Of a stretch of DNA of 9,874 bases, positions 1 through 5,999 are shown one piece after another. The DNA is taken from the NCBI RefSeq assembly GCF_900541275.1, contig NZ_UQJH01000031.1, forward strand, positions 1 to 9,874, in the 5' to 3' direction. Every line of letters begins with the position of its first letter. The first letter of the stretch is position 1. The notes beneath the pieces were generated by a model. That model was not told where the DNA came from, ran no database searches, and saw only the letters and a list, made by a program, of their open reading frames with translations. The stretch is from an uncultured Porphyromonas sp. GTDB taxonomy: Bacteria > Bacteroidota > Bacteroidia > Bacteroidales > Porphyromonadaceae. The position numbers were made by a program, and so were the translations under genes.

Positions 1-204
1 CGGAACAAATGCCGATATCAACTCCCTTATCTCTGCTGTTTCCATACGCTAAAACTACTGTCTGGTCCCTTATCTATTGTCTCCTCAACAAAGGTAATCT
101 CTTTTTCCTCCCCCTCCCAGCACATCAAAATGCGAATTAGCCGGACTGATGCCTTAGATACGGCACGATAACCTACCTGCTGCCCATTACGGGGATGGTC
201 CTCA
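1..204. other. Spacer with no recognisable gene, A+T-richer than the genes
   Basis: This stretch carries no protein I recognise. Short open frames exist on both strands: on the + strand one is open from base 1 to a TAA at 169-171, and on the - strand one runs from an ATG at 209 to a stop at 27 (60 codons). Neither shows a known motif. Base composition is visibly less GC-rich than the genes that follow. The + frame enters from outside the window, so it could be the tail of an upstream gene or a decayed remnant, but I cannot support either. Confidence 0.4.
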
Positions 205-285
205 GGCATCCGGGCAGAGCGCCCGCTCCATCGTCATCGGTCAGCCACTAAGCGGTGACCGCTGTGCTGATGTGTCGGTACCGGC
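205..285 (+). repeat. Two-hairpin repeat element, copy U
   Basis: This is one of three related copies in the window. It begins GGCATCCG (205-212), which leads into hairpin A (CGGGC 211-215 with GCCCG 221-225). A linker GCTCCATCG follows. Hairpin B starts at CATCGGTCA (235-243), contains GCCACTAAGCGG, and closes with TGACCG (256-261). The tail ATGTGTCG (270-277) resembles the copy at 9695-9764. The same words occur in the same order and at nearly the same spacing (205 to 235 here, 9539 to 9568 in the + strand copy downstream), so these are diverged copies and not chance hairpins. The element ends just before the -7 box of the first gene. Whether it acts in transcription is unknown. Confidence 0.6.
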
Positions 286-301
286 AAAATGGGTACATTT
301 G
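271..301 (+). promoter_or_regulatory. Bacteroidota-type promoter for the 324-4791 cluster
   Basis: TACATTTG at 294-301 matches the TAnnTTTG -7 consensus exactly. TGTG at 271-274 is a 3-of-4 match to the -33 TTTG and lies 19 bp upstream, the usual spacing. Transcription would begin near 308, leaving a leader of about 15 nt before the ATG at 324. The -33 half overlaps the tail of the repeat element. Confidence 0.55.
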
Positions 302-323
302 TGAAGCATGAGCAACGAAATAT

Positions 324-1412
324 ATGAGTAATACGATAAAAGTGGGTGACCGAGTTCGCTTCCTCGATGCGACAGGAGGCGGCGAGGTGACCCGTGTCAG
401 TCGGGAGGGAGTGATCTATGTGCGGGATGAGTCGGGATTTGAGCTGCCGACCCGTGCCAGCGAAGTGGTCCCGGTCACCGAGGGGAGTACGATCGCGCCC
501 AAGCCGGTCGTCTCGAAGCCCGTTCGGGAGCCTGAGGTCGCCCCTCAGCCACACGTAGAGCCGGCTCGGTCGGCCGAGGAGCATCGTAAGCGTCCCGTGG
601 ATAGCGATCACGACCTGATCAACGCCTACCTCTGCTACCTCCCCGAGGATCCGGAGCGGCTGGGGACCTCTCCCTTTGAGACTTATCTCGTCAATGACTC
701 CAATTTTGATCTCCTCGTCCTCTACACCTCCGGTCGGGGGGCGCTGCAGGAGGTCCGCTACGAAGGGGTTGTCCCCTTCGACAGCTCCGAGTTCCTCGAG
801 AGCTTCCTCCCCTCGGAGGTGAGTGACCGGGCACATGTGCAGCTGACGCTGGTGCCGATGAAGAGGGGGACCCTCTACACTCCGCGCGAGCCGATGGTGG
901 CGGAGCTGAAGGTCGATGGGACGAAGTTTTTCCGCGAGGGCGCTTTTGCTGCCAATGACTTCTTTGACGACGGCGCGATCGTCTATCATGCGGTGAAGGA
1001 CGATCAGCCCTACAGGAGAAATAAGGTGGATGGGGAAAAGCTCGCCGAGGCGATGATAGCCAAGAAGAAACGCACCGATGCTCCTCATCCCCGACCACAG
1101 GAGGAGCGACCGATCTCCAAGGAGGAGCCGGTCGTGGTTGACCTCCACATCGACAACATCATCGAGACCACCGCCGGGATGTCGCCCAAGGACATCCTCG
1201 ACTACCAGCTCGACTATGTACGGCAGGTGATGGAGAAGTATCGTCAGCCCAAGCTCAAGGGCACGACCGTGATCCTGATCCACGGTAAGGGCGAGGGGGT
1301 GCTCCGCAAGGCGGTCCTCGACCTGATCTCGAGAGAGTACCCGCGTAGCTCCACACAGGATGCCTCCTTTGCGGAGTATGGCTTTGGGGCAACGCAGGTC
1401 AAGGTGAGGTAA
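324..1412 (+). CDS. DUF2027 and Smr domain protein
   Basis: A predicted cytoplasmic protein of 362 aa. The N-terminal part begins with an SH3-like start (IKVGDRVRFLDATGGGEVTR) and is followed by a Pro/Glu-rich linker (about 55-92). The DUF2027 core starts near residue 96 (DLINAYLCYLPEDPERLG) and runs to about 215. A charged linker (about 245-268) leads to a C-terminal Smr domain with VDLHI (D273, H275) and the glycine-rich HGKGEG motif at 320-325, ending in YGFGATQV. Smr domains of MutS2 and related proteins bind or nick nucleic acids; the function of DUF2027-Smr proteins is not known to me. The ATG at 324 sits about 15 nt downstream of the predicted transcription start and begins the conserved region, so the start is well placed. 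It is probably the first gene of a four-gene operon. Confidence 0.88.
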   Translation: MSNTIKVGDRVRFLDATGGGEVTRVSREGVIYVRDESGFELPTRASEVVPVTEGSTIAPKPVVSKPVREPEVAPQPHVEPARSAEEHRKRPVDSDHDLINAYLCYLPEDPERLGTSPFETYLVNDSNFDLLVLYTSGRGALQEVRYEGVVPFDSSEFLESFLPSEVSDRAHVQLTLVPMKRGTLYTPREPMVAELKVDGTKFFREGAFAANDFFDDGAIVYHAVKDDQPYRRNKVDGEKLAEAMIAKKKRTDAPHPRPQEERPISKEEPVVVDLHIDNIIETTAGMSPKDILDYQLDYVRQVMEKYRQPKLKGTTVILIHGKGEGVLRKAVLDLISREYPRSSTQDASFAEYGFGATQVKVR

Positions 1413-1449
1413 GCTCCCGTTCACTGATTTTCCTACAGACATTATTTAT

Positions 1450-1944
1450 ATGGCACTTGAGATAGAGCGAAAGTTTCTCCTGCGTCCCGGTATGACACTA
1501 CCCTCCTCGGATCACGTGGAGAACATCCGCCAGTGCTACCTCGTCTCTGACGATGCGCTGGTGGTCCGGGTCCGTATCATCGATGAGGAGCGTGCGATCC
1601 TCGGGATCAAGATCTCACACGAGGAGACCCTCTCCGTACGGACGGAGTATGAGTATGAGATCCCCATCGAGGAGGCGCTGGAGATGATGTCGGTGGCATC
1701 GACCACCCCCATCGTCAAGCAGCGGCACGTGATCGAGGTGGGAGAGCGGAAGTGGGAGGTGGACTTCTTCGAGGAGGAGAATGAAGGGCTCATCGTCGCT
1801 GAGGTGGAGCTCCCCTCCCTGGAGACCTCTCTCCCCCTGCCGGAGTGGATCGGTCGGGAGGTGACCGATGACAAGCGGTATACTAATGGATCCCTTGCCC
1901 GCCACCCCTATGTGGAGTGGCAGGGCGATGTGGCTGAGGCCTGA
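1450..1944 (+). CDS. CYTH domain protein (triphosphate tunnel metalloenzyme family)
   Basis: A predicted cytoplasmic protein of 164 aa, the usual length for small bacterial CYTH proteins. The N-terminus MALEIERKFLL holds the signature ExExK (E4, E6, K8). Alternating charged strands typical of the eight-strand tunnel follow: VVRVRI, LGIKIS, EYEYEIP, KWEVDFFEE and LIVAEVELPS. The C-terminal EVTDDKRYTNGSLA is also typical. Family members bind an inorganic or organic triphosphate with divalent metal in the tunnel and act as triphosphatases (often tripolyphosphatases) or class IV adenylyl cyclases. The sequence alone does not choose between these, but triphosphatase is the commoner activity among short bacterial forms. 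It begins 37 bp after the Smr gene and ends 10 bp before the next start, consistent with co-transcription. Confidence 0.85.
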   Translation: MALEIERKFLLRPGMTLPSSDHVENIRQCYLVSDDALVVRVRIIDEERAILGIKISHEETLSVRTEYEYEIPIEEALEMMSVASTTPIVKQRHVIEVGERKWEVDFFEEENEGLIVAEVELPSLETSLPLPEWIGREVTDDKRYTNGSLARHPYVEWQGDVAEA

Positions 1945-1954
1945 TAGACTGCGT

Positions 1955-3706
1955 ATGAAGCGACTTATTCTTCTTTTTTTTCTCCTCCTCTCTCTGAGCC
2001 TCGTCGGCTGTCGGGAGCGGAGCGAGGTGGTGACGATCGATCTCTTCGAGACCGGTGACGTACACGGATCGCTCTTCCCGGAGAGCATACTGGAGGGTGC
2101 TGATACCGGTGGCGGCGTGGCACGTGTGGCTGCGGTCGTCCGCTCGTACCGCGAGCGTCCCGAGGCGAGACCTGTGTTGCTCCTCGATGCGGGGGACCTC
2201 CTGCAGGGGCAGCCACTCACCTATTACTATAATGTGGTAGATACTACCTCCACCCATGCGGTAGCCGAGATGTACAACTACCTCGGCTACGATGCGATGA
2301 CGGTCGGCAACCACGACATCGAGACCGGTCACAGTGTCTACGACCGCTTCGTCCGTGAGGCGAACTTCCCTGTCCTCGGGGCCAACGTGGTGGATACCGC
2401 TACGGGTAAGCCCTACTTCAAGCCCTATGTGGTGGTGGAGAAGGGGGGCAAGAAGATTGCCATCCTCGGCCTCACCATGCCGACCCTCACAGAAAACCTC
2501 CCGCCCCATCTCTGGAGCGGGCTAGAGTTTAGAGACCAGGTGGAGACCGCCCGGGCCTACCTGCCGGAGATCCTGGGTCAGAAGCCGGATCTCCTAATCT
2601 GTCTCATGCACAGTGGTCCGGGAAAGAAGGAGGGGGATCCTAGACCTATGACTGCCAATGTCGGCTATGACCTGGCACGGGCGATCCCGGAGGCGGATAT
2701 CGTCCTTTGCGCTCACGACCATCGGGCAGCCCTCGACTCTATCCCTCGCGAGGCGGGCGGCTACACCTATATCCTCGATGTGGGAGCTGACGGGCGGATG
2801 CTCTCCCACTGCGAGATCTCTTTCGGGGTGAGCGGGAGTGGCAAGCCGGTCGTCCGGGTCATGCCCGAGCTGATCGACCTCTCCGCGTACGAGCCGGATA
2901 GCGACTTCATGGAGCACTTCGCTCCGGTGGAGCAACAGGTGCGGGACTATGCTTCACAGCCTGTGGGGCGTCTCACCGCCCCAATGGACTCGAGGTGTGT
3001 CTTCTTCCGCCCGGCGCCCTTCACCGACCTCATACACCAGCTGCAGCTGGAGCTCTTCCCTGAGGCGGAGGTCTCCTTGACCGCCCCCTTGGTGGAGAAC
3101 CTCGTCATCCCCGCCGGTCCGATCCGGGTGGCGGATCTCTTCAACCTCTATAAGTACGAGAACTATGCCTACCTCATGCGGCTCCGCGGGTCGGAGCTCA
3201 AGGCTCACCTCGAGGAGAGCTACGACCGGATGATCCGGACGATGACCTCACCCGAGGACCCGCTCTATCGGATCGATGAGTCGAGGAGAGGCGGACCTTA
3301 CCTGCCGCTGGAGGGTCCGTCCTTCAACTTCGACACCGCTGCCGGCATCAGCTACTTGGTCGATGTGACCCGCCCCTCCGGAGACCGCATCGAGATCACC
3401 GGGGTGGGGAAGGGGAGACCCTTTGATCCCGAGGCGGAGTATCTCGTCGTGATGAGCTCGTATCGGGCGCAGGGCGGGGGCGGTCTGCTGACCCACGGAG
3501 CCGGCATCCCCAAGGGGGACCTCCCCGGGCGCGTCATCCGCACGACCGATCACGACCTGAGGTACTACCTGACGGACTTCTTCCGCCGGCACGATCCCTA
3601 CACCCCACACATCATCTCCTCCTGGACCTATGTCCCCGATGCGTGGGCGGAGGTGGCTATCCCTCGAGACAGCGCATTGATATTCCGTGACTTTCCTCGT
3701 CCCTGA
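1955..3706 (+). CDS. 5'-nucleotidase / CpdB-like metallophosphoesterase lipoprotein
   Basis: A protein of 583 aa. I chose the ATG at 1955 because it begins a lipoprotein signal (MKRLILLFFLLLSLSLVGC, acylated Cys19, lipobox LVGC). The frame is open upstream to an ATG at 1868, but that stretch overlaps the CYTH gene and would bury the signal. The N-terminal calcineurin-like domain shows every metal-site block: GDVHG (D35, H37), DAGDLLQGQ (D81), GNHD (N119, H120), LMHSG (H219) and AHDH (H254, H256). The C-terminal 5'-nucleotidase domain has VIPAGPIRVADLFNLYKYEN, FNFDTAAGISYLVDVT and SSYRAQGGGG. Relatives (UshA, CpdB, YfkN) dephosphorylate nucleotides or 2',3'-cyclic nucleotides outside the cytoplasm; the C-terminal blocks look more like CpdB/YfkN, so the exact substrate is uncertain. 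It is predicted to be membrane-anchored, on the periplasmic side or the surface, and to salvage nucleosides and phosphate. It starts 10 bp after the CYTH gene. Confidence 0.88.
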   Translation: MKRLILLFFLLLSLSLVGCRERSEVVTIDLFETGDVHGSLFPESILEGADTGGGVARVAAVVRSYRERPEARPVLLLDAGDLLQGQPLTYYYNVVDTTSTHAVAEMYNYLGYDAMTVGNHDIETGHSVYDRFVREANFPVLGANVVDTATGKPYFKPYVVVEKGGKKIAILGLTMPTLTENLPPHLWSGLEFRDQVETARAYLPEILGQKPDLLICLMHSGPGKKEGDPRPMTANVGYDLARAIPEADIVLCAHDHRAALDSIPREAGGYTYILDVGADGRMLSHCEISFGVSGSGKPVVRVMPELIDLSAYEPDSDFMEHFAPVEQQVRDYASQPVGRLTAPMDSRCVFFRPAPFTDLIHQLQLELFPEAEVSLTAPLVENLVIPAGPIRVADLFNLYKYENYAYLMRLRGSELKAHLEESYDRMIRTMTSPEDPLYRIDESRRGGPYLPLEGPSFNFDTAAGISYLVDVTRPSGDRIEITGVGKGRPFDPEAEYLVVMSSYRAQGGGGLLTHGAGIPKGDLPGRVIRTTDHDLRYYLTDFFRRHDPYTPHIISSWTYVPDAWAEVAIPRDSALIFRDFPRP

Positions 3707-3708
3707 CT

Positions 3709-4791
3709 ATGATAGATATGGTACACACGCACGCCTACGGGGTGCTGATGGCCGGTGGCATCGGCTCACGCTTCTGGCCGATGAGCCGTCGTGAGCAGCC
3801 CAAGCAATTCCTCGACATCCTCGACGAGGGTCGGACGATGATCCGCTCCACCGCCTTCCGCTTAGAGGCGGTGGCACCGGCGAGCCACTTCTACGTGGTG
3901 ACTGGTCAGCTCTATCAGGACGAGGTGCTGCGGCAGCTCCCCTACCTCCATCCGTCGCAGGTGCTGACGGAGCCTGTGGGGCGCAATACCGCACCCTGCA
4001 TTGCCTATGCTGCCTACCGGATCTACGCGGAGGATCCTGAGGCGATCATGGTGGTCTGCCCATCCGACCATCACATCGATGATGCGGTCGCCTACCAGAG
4101 GGTACTCCATCAGGCGATCACCTATGTGGCGGAGCACGACGTCCTCATGACCATCGGCATCGAGCCCACCTATCCCGCGACCGGATACGGCTATATCGAG
4201 CTCACCGGTGAGCCTGACGATGGGGTCTACCGCGTGGCGCGCTTCAAGGAGAAGCCTGAGCTGGAGGAAGCCAAGCGCCTGCTCGCCCGAGGCAGTCACC
4301 TCTGGAATGCCGGGATCTTTGTCTGGAAGGCGATCGACATCATCAATGCACTCGAGAAGTACCTCCCCGATGTGGCGGTCCACTTTGCCGAGATCCGGAC
4401 CTATGGCGAGCCGGGCGAGGCAGAGGATGCTGCAGCTGCTTACCGCCGCTGTCCCTCCATCTCCATCGACTATGGTGTGCTGGAGAAGGCCGACAACGTC
4501 GTCGTCCTTCCTGGTAGCTTCGGCTGGGATGACATCGGCACTTGGTCGGGTCTTGAGCGGTATATGAAGGAGCACCGTGAGACCGCCAGCGACGAGCAGA
4601 CCCTCTTCCTCGACGGGAGCGATGGGACCTTTGTTCGCGAGACCACGAAGGGGAAGAAGGTGGTGGTCAATGGCCTCGAGGACTTCCTCATTGTCGACAC
4701 CCCGGACCTGCTCTTCATAGCTCCCAAGGGCGACGAGGCCTACCTGACGGAGCTGATCCGCAAGTACCCCAAGGAGACCGGCGTCGAGTGA
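3709..4791 (+). CDS. manC: Mannose-1-phosphate guanylyltransferase
   Basis: A 360-aa cytoplasmic nucleotidyltransferase that makes GDP-mannose from mannose-1-phosphate and GTP, the precursor for mannose- and fucose-containing surface glycans. The N-terminal signature is complete: GGIGSRFWPMSR (16-27) and PKQF (31-34). The other family blocks are TEPVGRNTAPC, PSDHH (118-122), GYGYIE, FKEKP (179-183), LWNAGIF (198-204), SIDYGVLEKA and GWDDIGTW. The length matches a stand-alone guanylyltransferase; there is no C-terminal cupin isomerase domain as in two-domain ManC/AlgA enzymes. The gene begins 2 bp after the nucleotidase stop, so translation is probably coupled. An alternative ATG at 3718 would shorten it by three codons, and the sequence does not decide between them. 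It is the last gene of the cluster. Confidence 0.93.
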   Translation: MIDMVHTHAYGVLMAGGIGSRFWPMSRREQPKQFLDILDEGRTMIRSTAFRLEAVAPASHFYVVTGQLYQDEVLRQLPYLHPSQVLTEPVGRNTAPCIAYAAYRIYAEDPEAIMVVCPSDHHIDDAVAYQRVLHQAITYVAEHDVLMTIGIEPTYPATGYGYIELTGEPDDGVYRVARFKEKPELEEAKRLLARGSHLWNAGIFVWKAIDIINALEKYLPDVAVHFAEIRTYGEPGEAEDAAAAYRRCPSISIDYGVLEKADNVVVLPGSFGWDDIGTWSGLERYMKEHRETASDEQTLFLDGSDGTFVRETTKGKKVVVNGLEDFLIVDTPDLLFIAPKGDEAYLTELIRKYPKETGVE

Positions 4792-4869
4792 CCTCTCTCC
4801 GCCCGACGCAGAGGGGCTCAGAGAGAGTGCCCGCGCAACAGCCTGTACCTCAGCACCCATTTAGGGTCA
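4792..4869. other. 3' spacer after manC, weak hairpin only
   Basis: CTCTCTC (4793-4799) can pair with GAGAGAG (4821-4827) around a G+C-rich loop right after the manC stop. No T tract follows, so I do not call it an intrinsic terminator. Nothing else is evident here; the strong inverted repeats start at 4870. Confidence 0.25.
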
Positions 4870-4915
4870 AATTCTTTTACCGGTATTAGACGACTCTAAT
4901 ACCGGTAAAAGAATT
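4870..4915. repeat. Perfect 21-bp inverted repeat, 4-nt loop
   Basis: The left arm (4870-4890) and right arm (4895-4915) are perfect reverse complements over 21 bp around the loop CGAC (4891-4894). The arms contain CTTTTACCGG and end in GGTATTAGA at the loop. The A+T richness contrasts with the surrounding DNA. Transcribed in either direction it would form a very stable hairpin, and in DNA it could extrude as a cruciform. It may serve as a transcription end for manC, but there is no T tract directly after it. Confidence 0.85.
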
Positions 4916-4917
4916 CA

Positions 4918-4955
4918 CTAATATCGGTATTAGAGTTTCCTAATACCGATATTAG
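4918..4955. repeat. Perfect 16-bp inverted repeat whose arms are themselves palindrome-like
   Basis: The left arm CTAATATCGGTATTAG (4918-4933) and right arm CTAATACCGATATTAG (4940-4955) are exact reverse complements around AGTTTC. Each arm is also close to self-palindromic (CTAATA ... TATTAG). The 9-mer CGGTATTAG occurs at 4881 and 4925, and its complement CTAATACCG at 4896 and 4940, so both recur exactly 44 bp apart. Together with the preceding inverted repeat this looks like a diverged 44-bp tandem duplication of a palindromic unit. Confidence 0.8.
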
Positions 4956-4967
4956 CCCGTCGGTCGC

Positions 4968-4982
4968 CCTCGTGGTGCGAGG
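4968..4982. other. Small hairpin
   Basis: CCTCG (4968-4972) pairs with CGAGG (4978-4982) around TGGTG. It is short, lies between the 44-bp repeats and the promoter, and has no T tract. It is listed for completeness. Confidence 0.3.
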
Positions 4983-5020
4983 TGTAGTTCCTTGACAGGG
5001 TCTATTCATAAAGGTGAACT

Positions 5021-5051
5021 TTTGAAAAGAGCTGAAAAATTGGTATCTTTG
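5021..5051 (+). promoter_or_regulatory. Bacteroidota promoter for the 5080 gene
   Basis: TTTG at 5021-5024 and TATCTTTG at 5044-5051 match the -33 (TTTG) and -7 (TAnnTTTG) consensus without a mismatch, and their spacing of 19 bp is standard. Transcription would start near 5058, about 22 nt before the ATG. This is the clearest promoter in the window and makes the 5080 gene the head of a new transcript. Confidence 0.75.
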
Positions 5052-5079
5052 GTCTAGCTCGGAAAGAACATCAGAACTT

Positions 5080-5886
5080 ATGAATAAAAAGAAGATACTG
5101 TACATCGCTCAGGAGATCTCGCCCTACGTGGAGGAGAATGTGAGTGATCAGTCCAAGATCCTACCTCTCGGCATGCTCGCTCGTGGTCATGATATCCGTA
5201 CATTTATGCCTAACTACGGCACCATCAACGAGCGGCGCAATCAGCTCCACGAGGTGATCCGTCTCTCGGATGTCAATCTCACGGTCAATGATAAGGTACA
5301 CCAGCTGGTGGTCAAGGTGGCATCGCTTCTCCCGCAGAGGATGCAGGTCTACTTCATCGACAACGATGACTTCTTCTCCCGCAAGGGGACGGTGACCGAC
5401 AAGGAGGGCACCCTCTATGCTGACAACTGCGAGCGCTCAGTCTTCTTTATCCGCGGGGTCTTCGAGACGGTGAAGAAGCTCCGCTGGGTCCCGGACATCA
5501 TCCACTGCCAGGGCTGGTTCTCCGGCCTCGCACCGCTCTATCTCAGCACGCTCTACAAGGACGATCCCGCGCTATCGGGTGCCAAGGTGGTCTTCTCGAT
5601 CTACGACATGACCCCGCAGACGCCCTTCGGTGAGGAGCTTACCCAGGTGCTGGAGTACGATGATATACGGCACGAGCTCCTCGATGGCACCTCGCTGCGA
5701 CGTGACGATCTCTACAAGCTGATCTTCAGCTACGTGGATGGTCTCCTCTTCGCCACGTCCGATGTGAGTGACGAGACGCGCGAGGCAGCTAGTAAGCTCA
5801 GCCTGCCGGTGATGGACTACGACAATATGGAGGAGTCCATCGAGGCGGTGGATGCCTTCTATGACCAGTTGCTGAGTAAAAAATGA
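5080..5886 (+). CDS. Truncated starch/glycogen synthase-like protein (GT5 N-domain only)
   Basis: A 268-aa protein that resembles only the N-terminal half of bacterial glycogen synthases (GlgA, usually about 480 aa): KKILYIAQEISPYV, then LPLGMLARGHDIRTFMPNYG, and later DIIHCQGWFSGLAPLYL. The entire second GT-B domain is absent. Where GlgA has the ADP-glucose-binding K-x-G-G loop after the first strand, this protein has EENVSDQ (E18 in place of the Lys, N20 and V21 in place of the glycines). The HDW-type motif reads CQGW. It is therefore unlikely to be an active synthase. From memory, short proteins of this kind recur in Bacteroidales next to DUF4270 genes and often near panC, which is not present here. 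It has no signal peptide. DUF4270 follows after 113 bp. The frame is intact, so this is a conserved short form and not a recent pseudogene. Confidence 0.75.
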   Translation: MNKKKILYIAQEISPYVEENVSDQSKILPLGMLARGHDIRTFMPNYGTINERRNQLHEVIRLSDVNLTVNDKVHQLVVKVASLLPQRMQVYFIDNDDFFSRKGTVTDKEGTLYADNCERSVFFIRGVFETVKKLRWVPDIIHCQGWFSGLAPLYLSTLYKDDPALSGAKVVFSIYDMTPQTPFGEELTQVLEYDDIRHELLDGTSLRRDDLYKLIFSYVDGLLFATSDVSDETREAASKLSLPVMDYDNMEESIEAVDAFYDQLLSKK

Positions 5887-5889
5887 GTT

Positions 5890-5940
5890 AAGGTGACCCC
5901 TGCCACCCTCTCTTTGATATAAAATTGTCACCTTTGCAGG
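5890..5940 (+). promoter_or_regulatory. Inverted repeat over a weak -7 box upstream of the DUF4270 gene
   Basis: AAGGTGAC (5890-5897) is the exact reverse complement of GTCACCTT (5927-5934), and CCTGC (5899-5903) of GCAGG (5936-5940). The right half overlaps CACCTTTG (5929-5936), a 7-of-8 match to the Bacteroidota -7 box. No -33 TTTG lies at the right distance: the nearest, at 5913, is only 12 bp from the box. This could be a second promoter with an operator-like dyad, or a leader structure in read-through RNA. I regard both as tentative. Confidence 0.3.
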
Positions 5941-5999
5941 AGCAAGATAGGGACCACTCCGGTCTCACTTGTCTCCTGATACACTATTTGCCATCACTC

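Noticed and set aside
27..209. 60-codon minus-strand frame in the upstream spacer
   Set aside because: No motif or promoter is seen, and its beginning overlaps the start of the repeat element. Described as spacer only.
234..1442. 402-codon open frame on the minus strand, opposite the Smr gene
   Set aside because: It mirrors a well-supported gene, has no recognisable domain, and such long antisense frames are expected from GC-rich codon use.
1868..1954. Upstream start for the nucleotidase gene
   Set aside because: It would overlap the CYTH gene and place 29 residues ahead of a clear lipoprotein signal.
3862..4860. 332-codon open frame on the minus strand opposite manC
   Set aside because: Shadow of a gene with complete family motifs; no protein family recognised in the translation.
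4870..4957. Possible CRISPR-like array from the 44-bp periodicity
   Set aside because: There are only two units, the spacing is filled by palindrome arms and not by unique spacers, and no cas gene is present.
5925..5999. TTG start for the DUF4270 gene
   Set aside because: It adds 25 hydrophilic residues before the lipoprotein signal and begins inside the upstream dyad.
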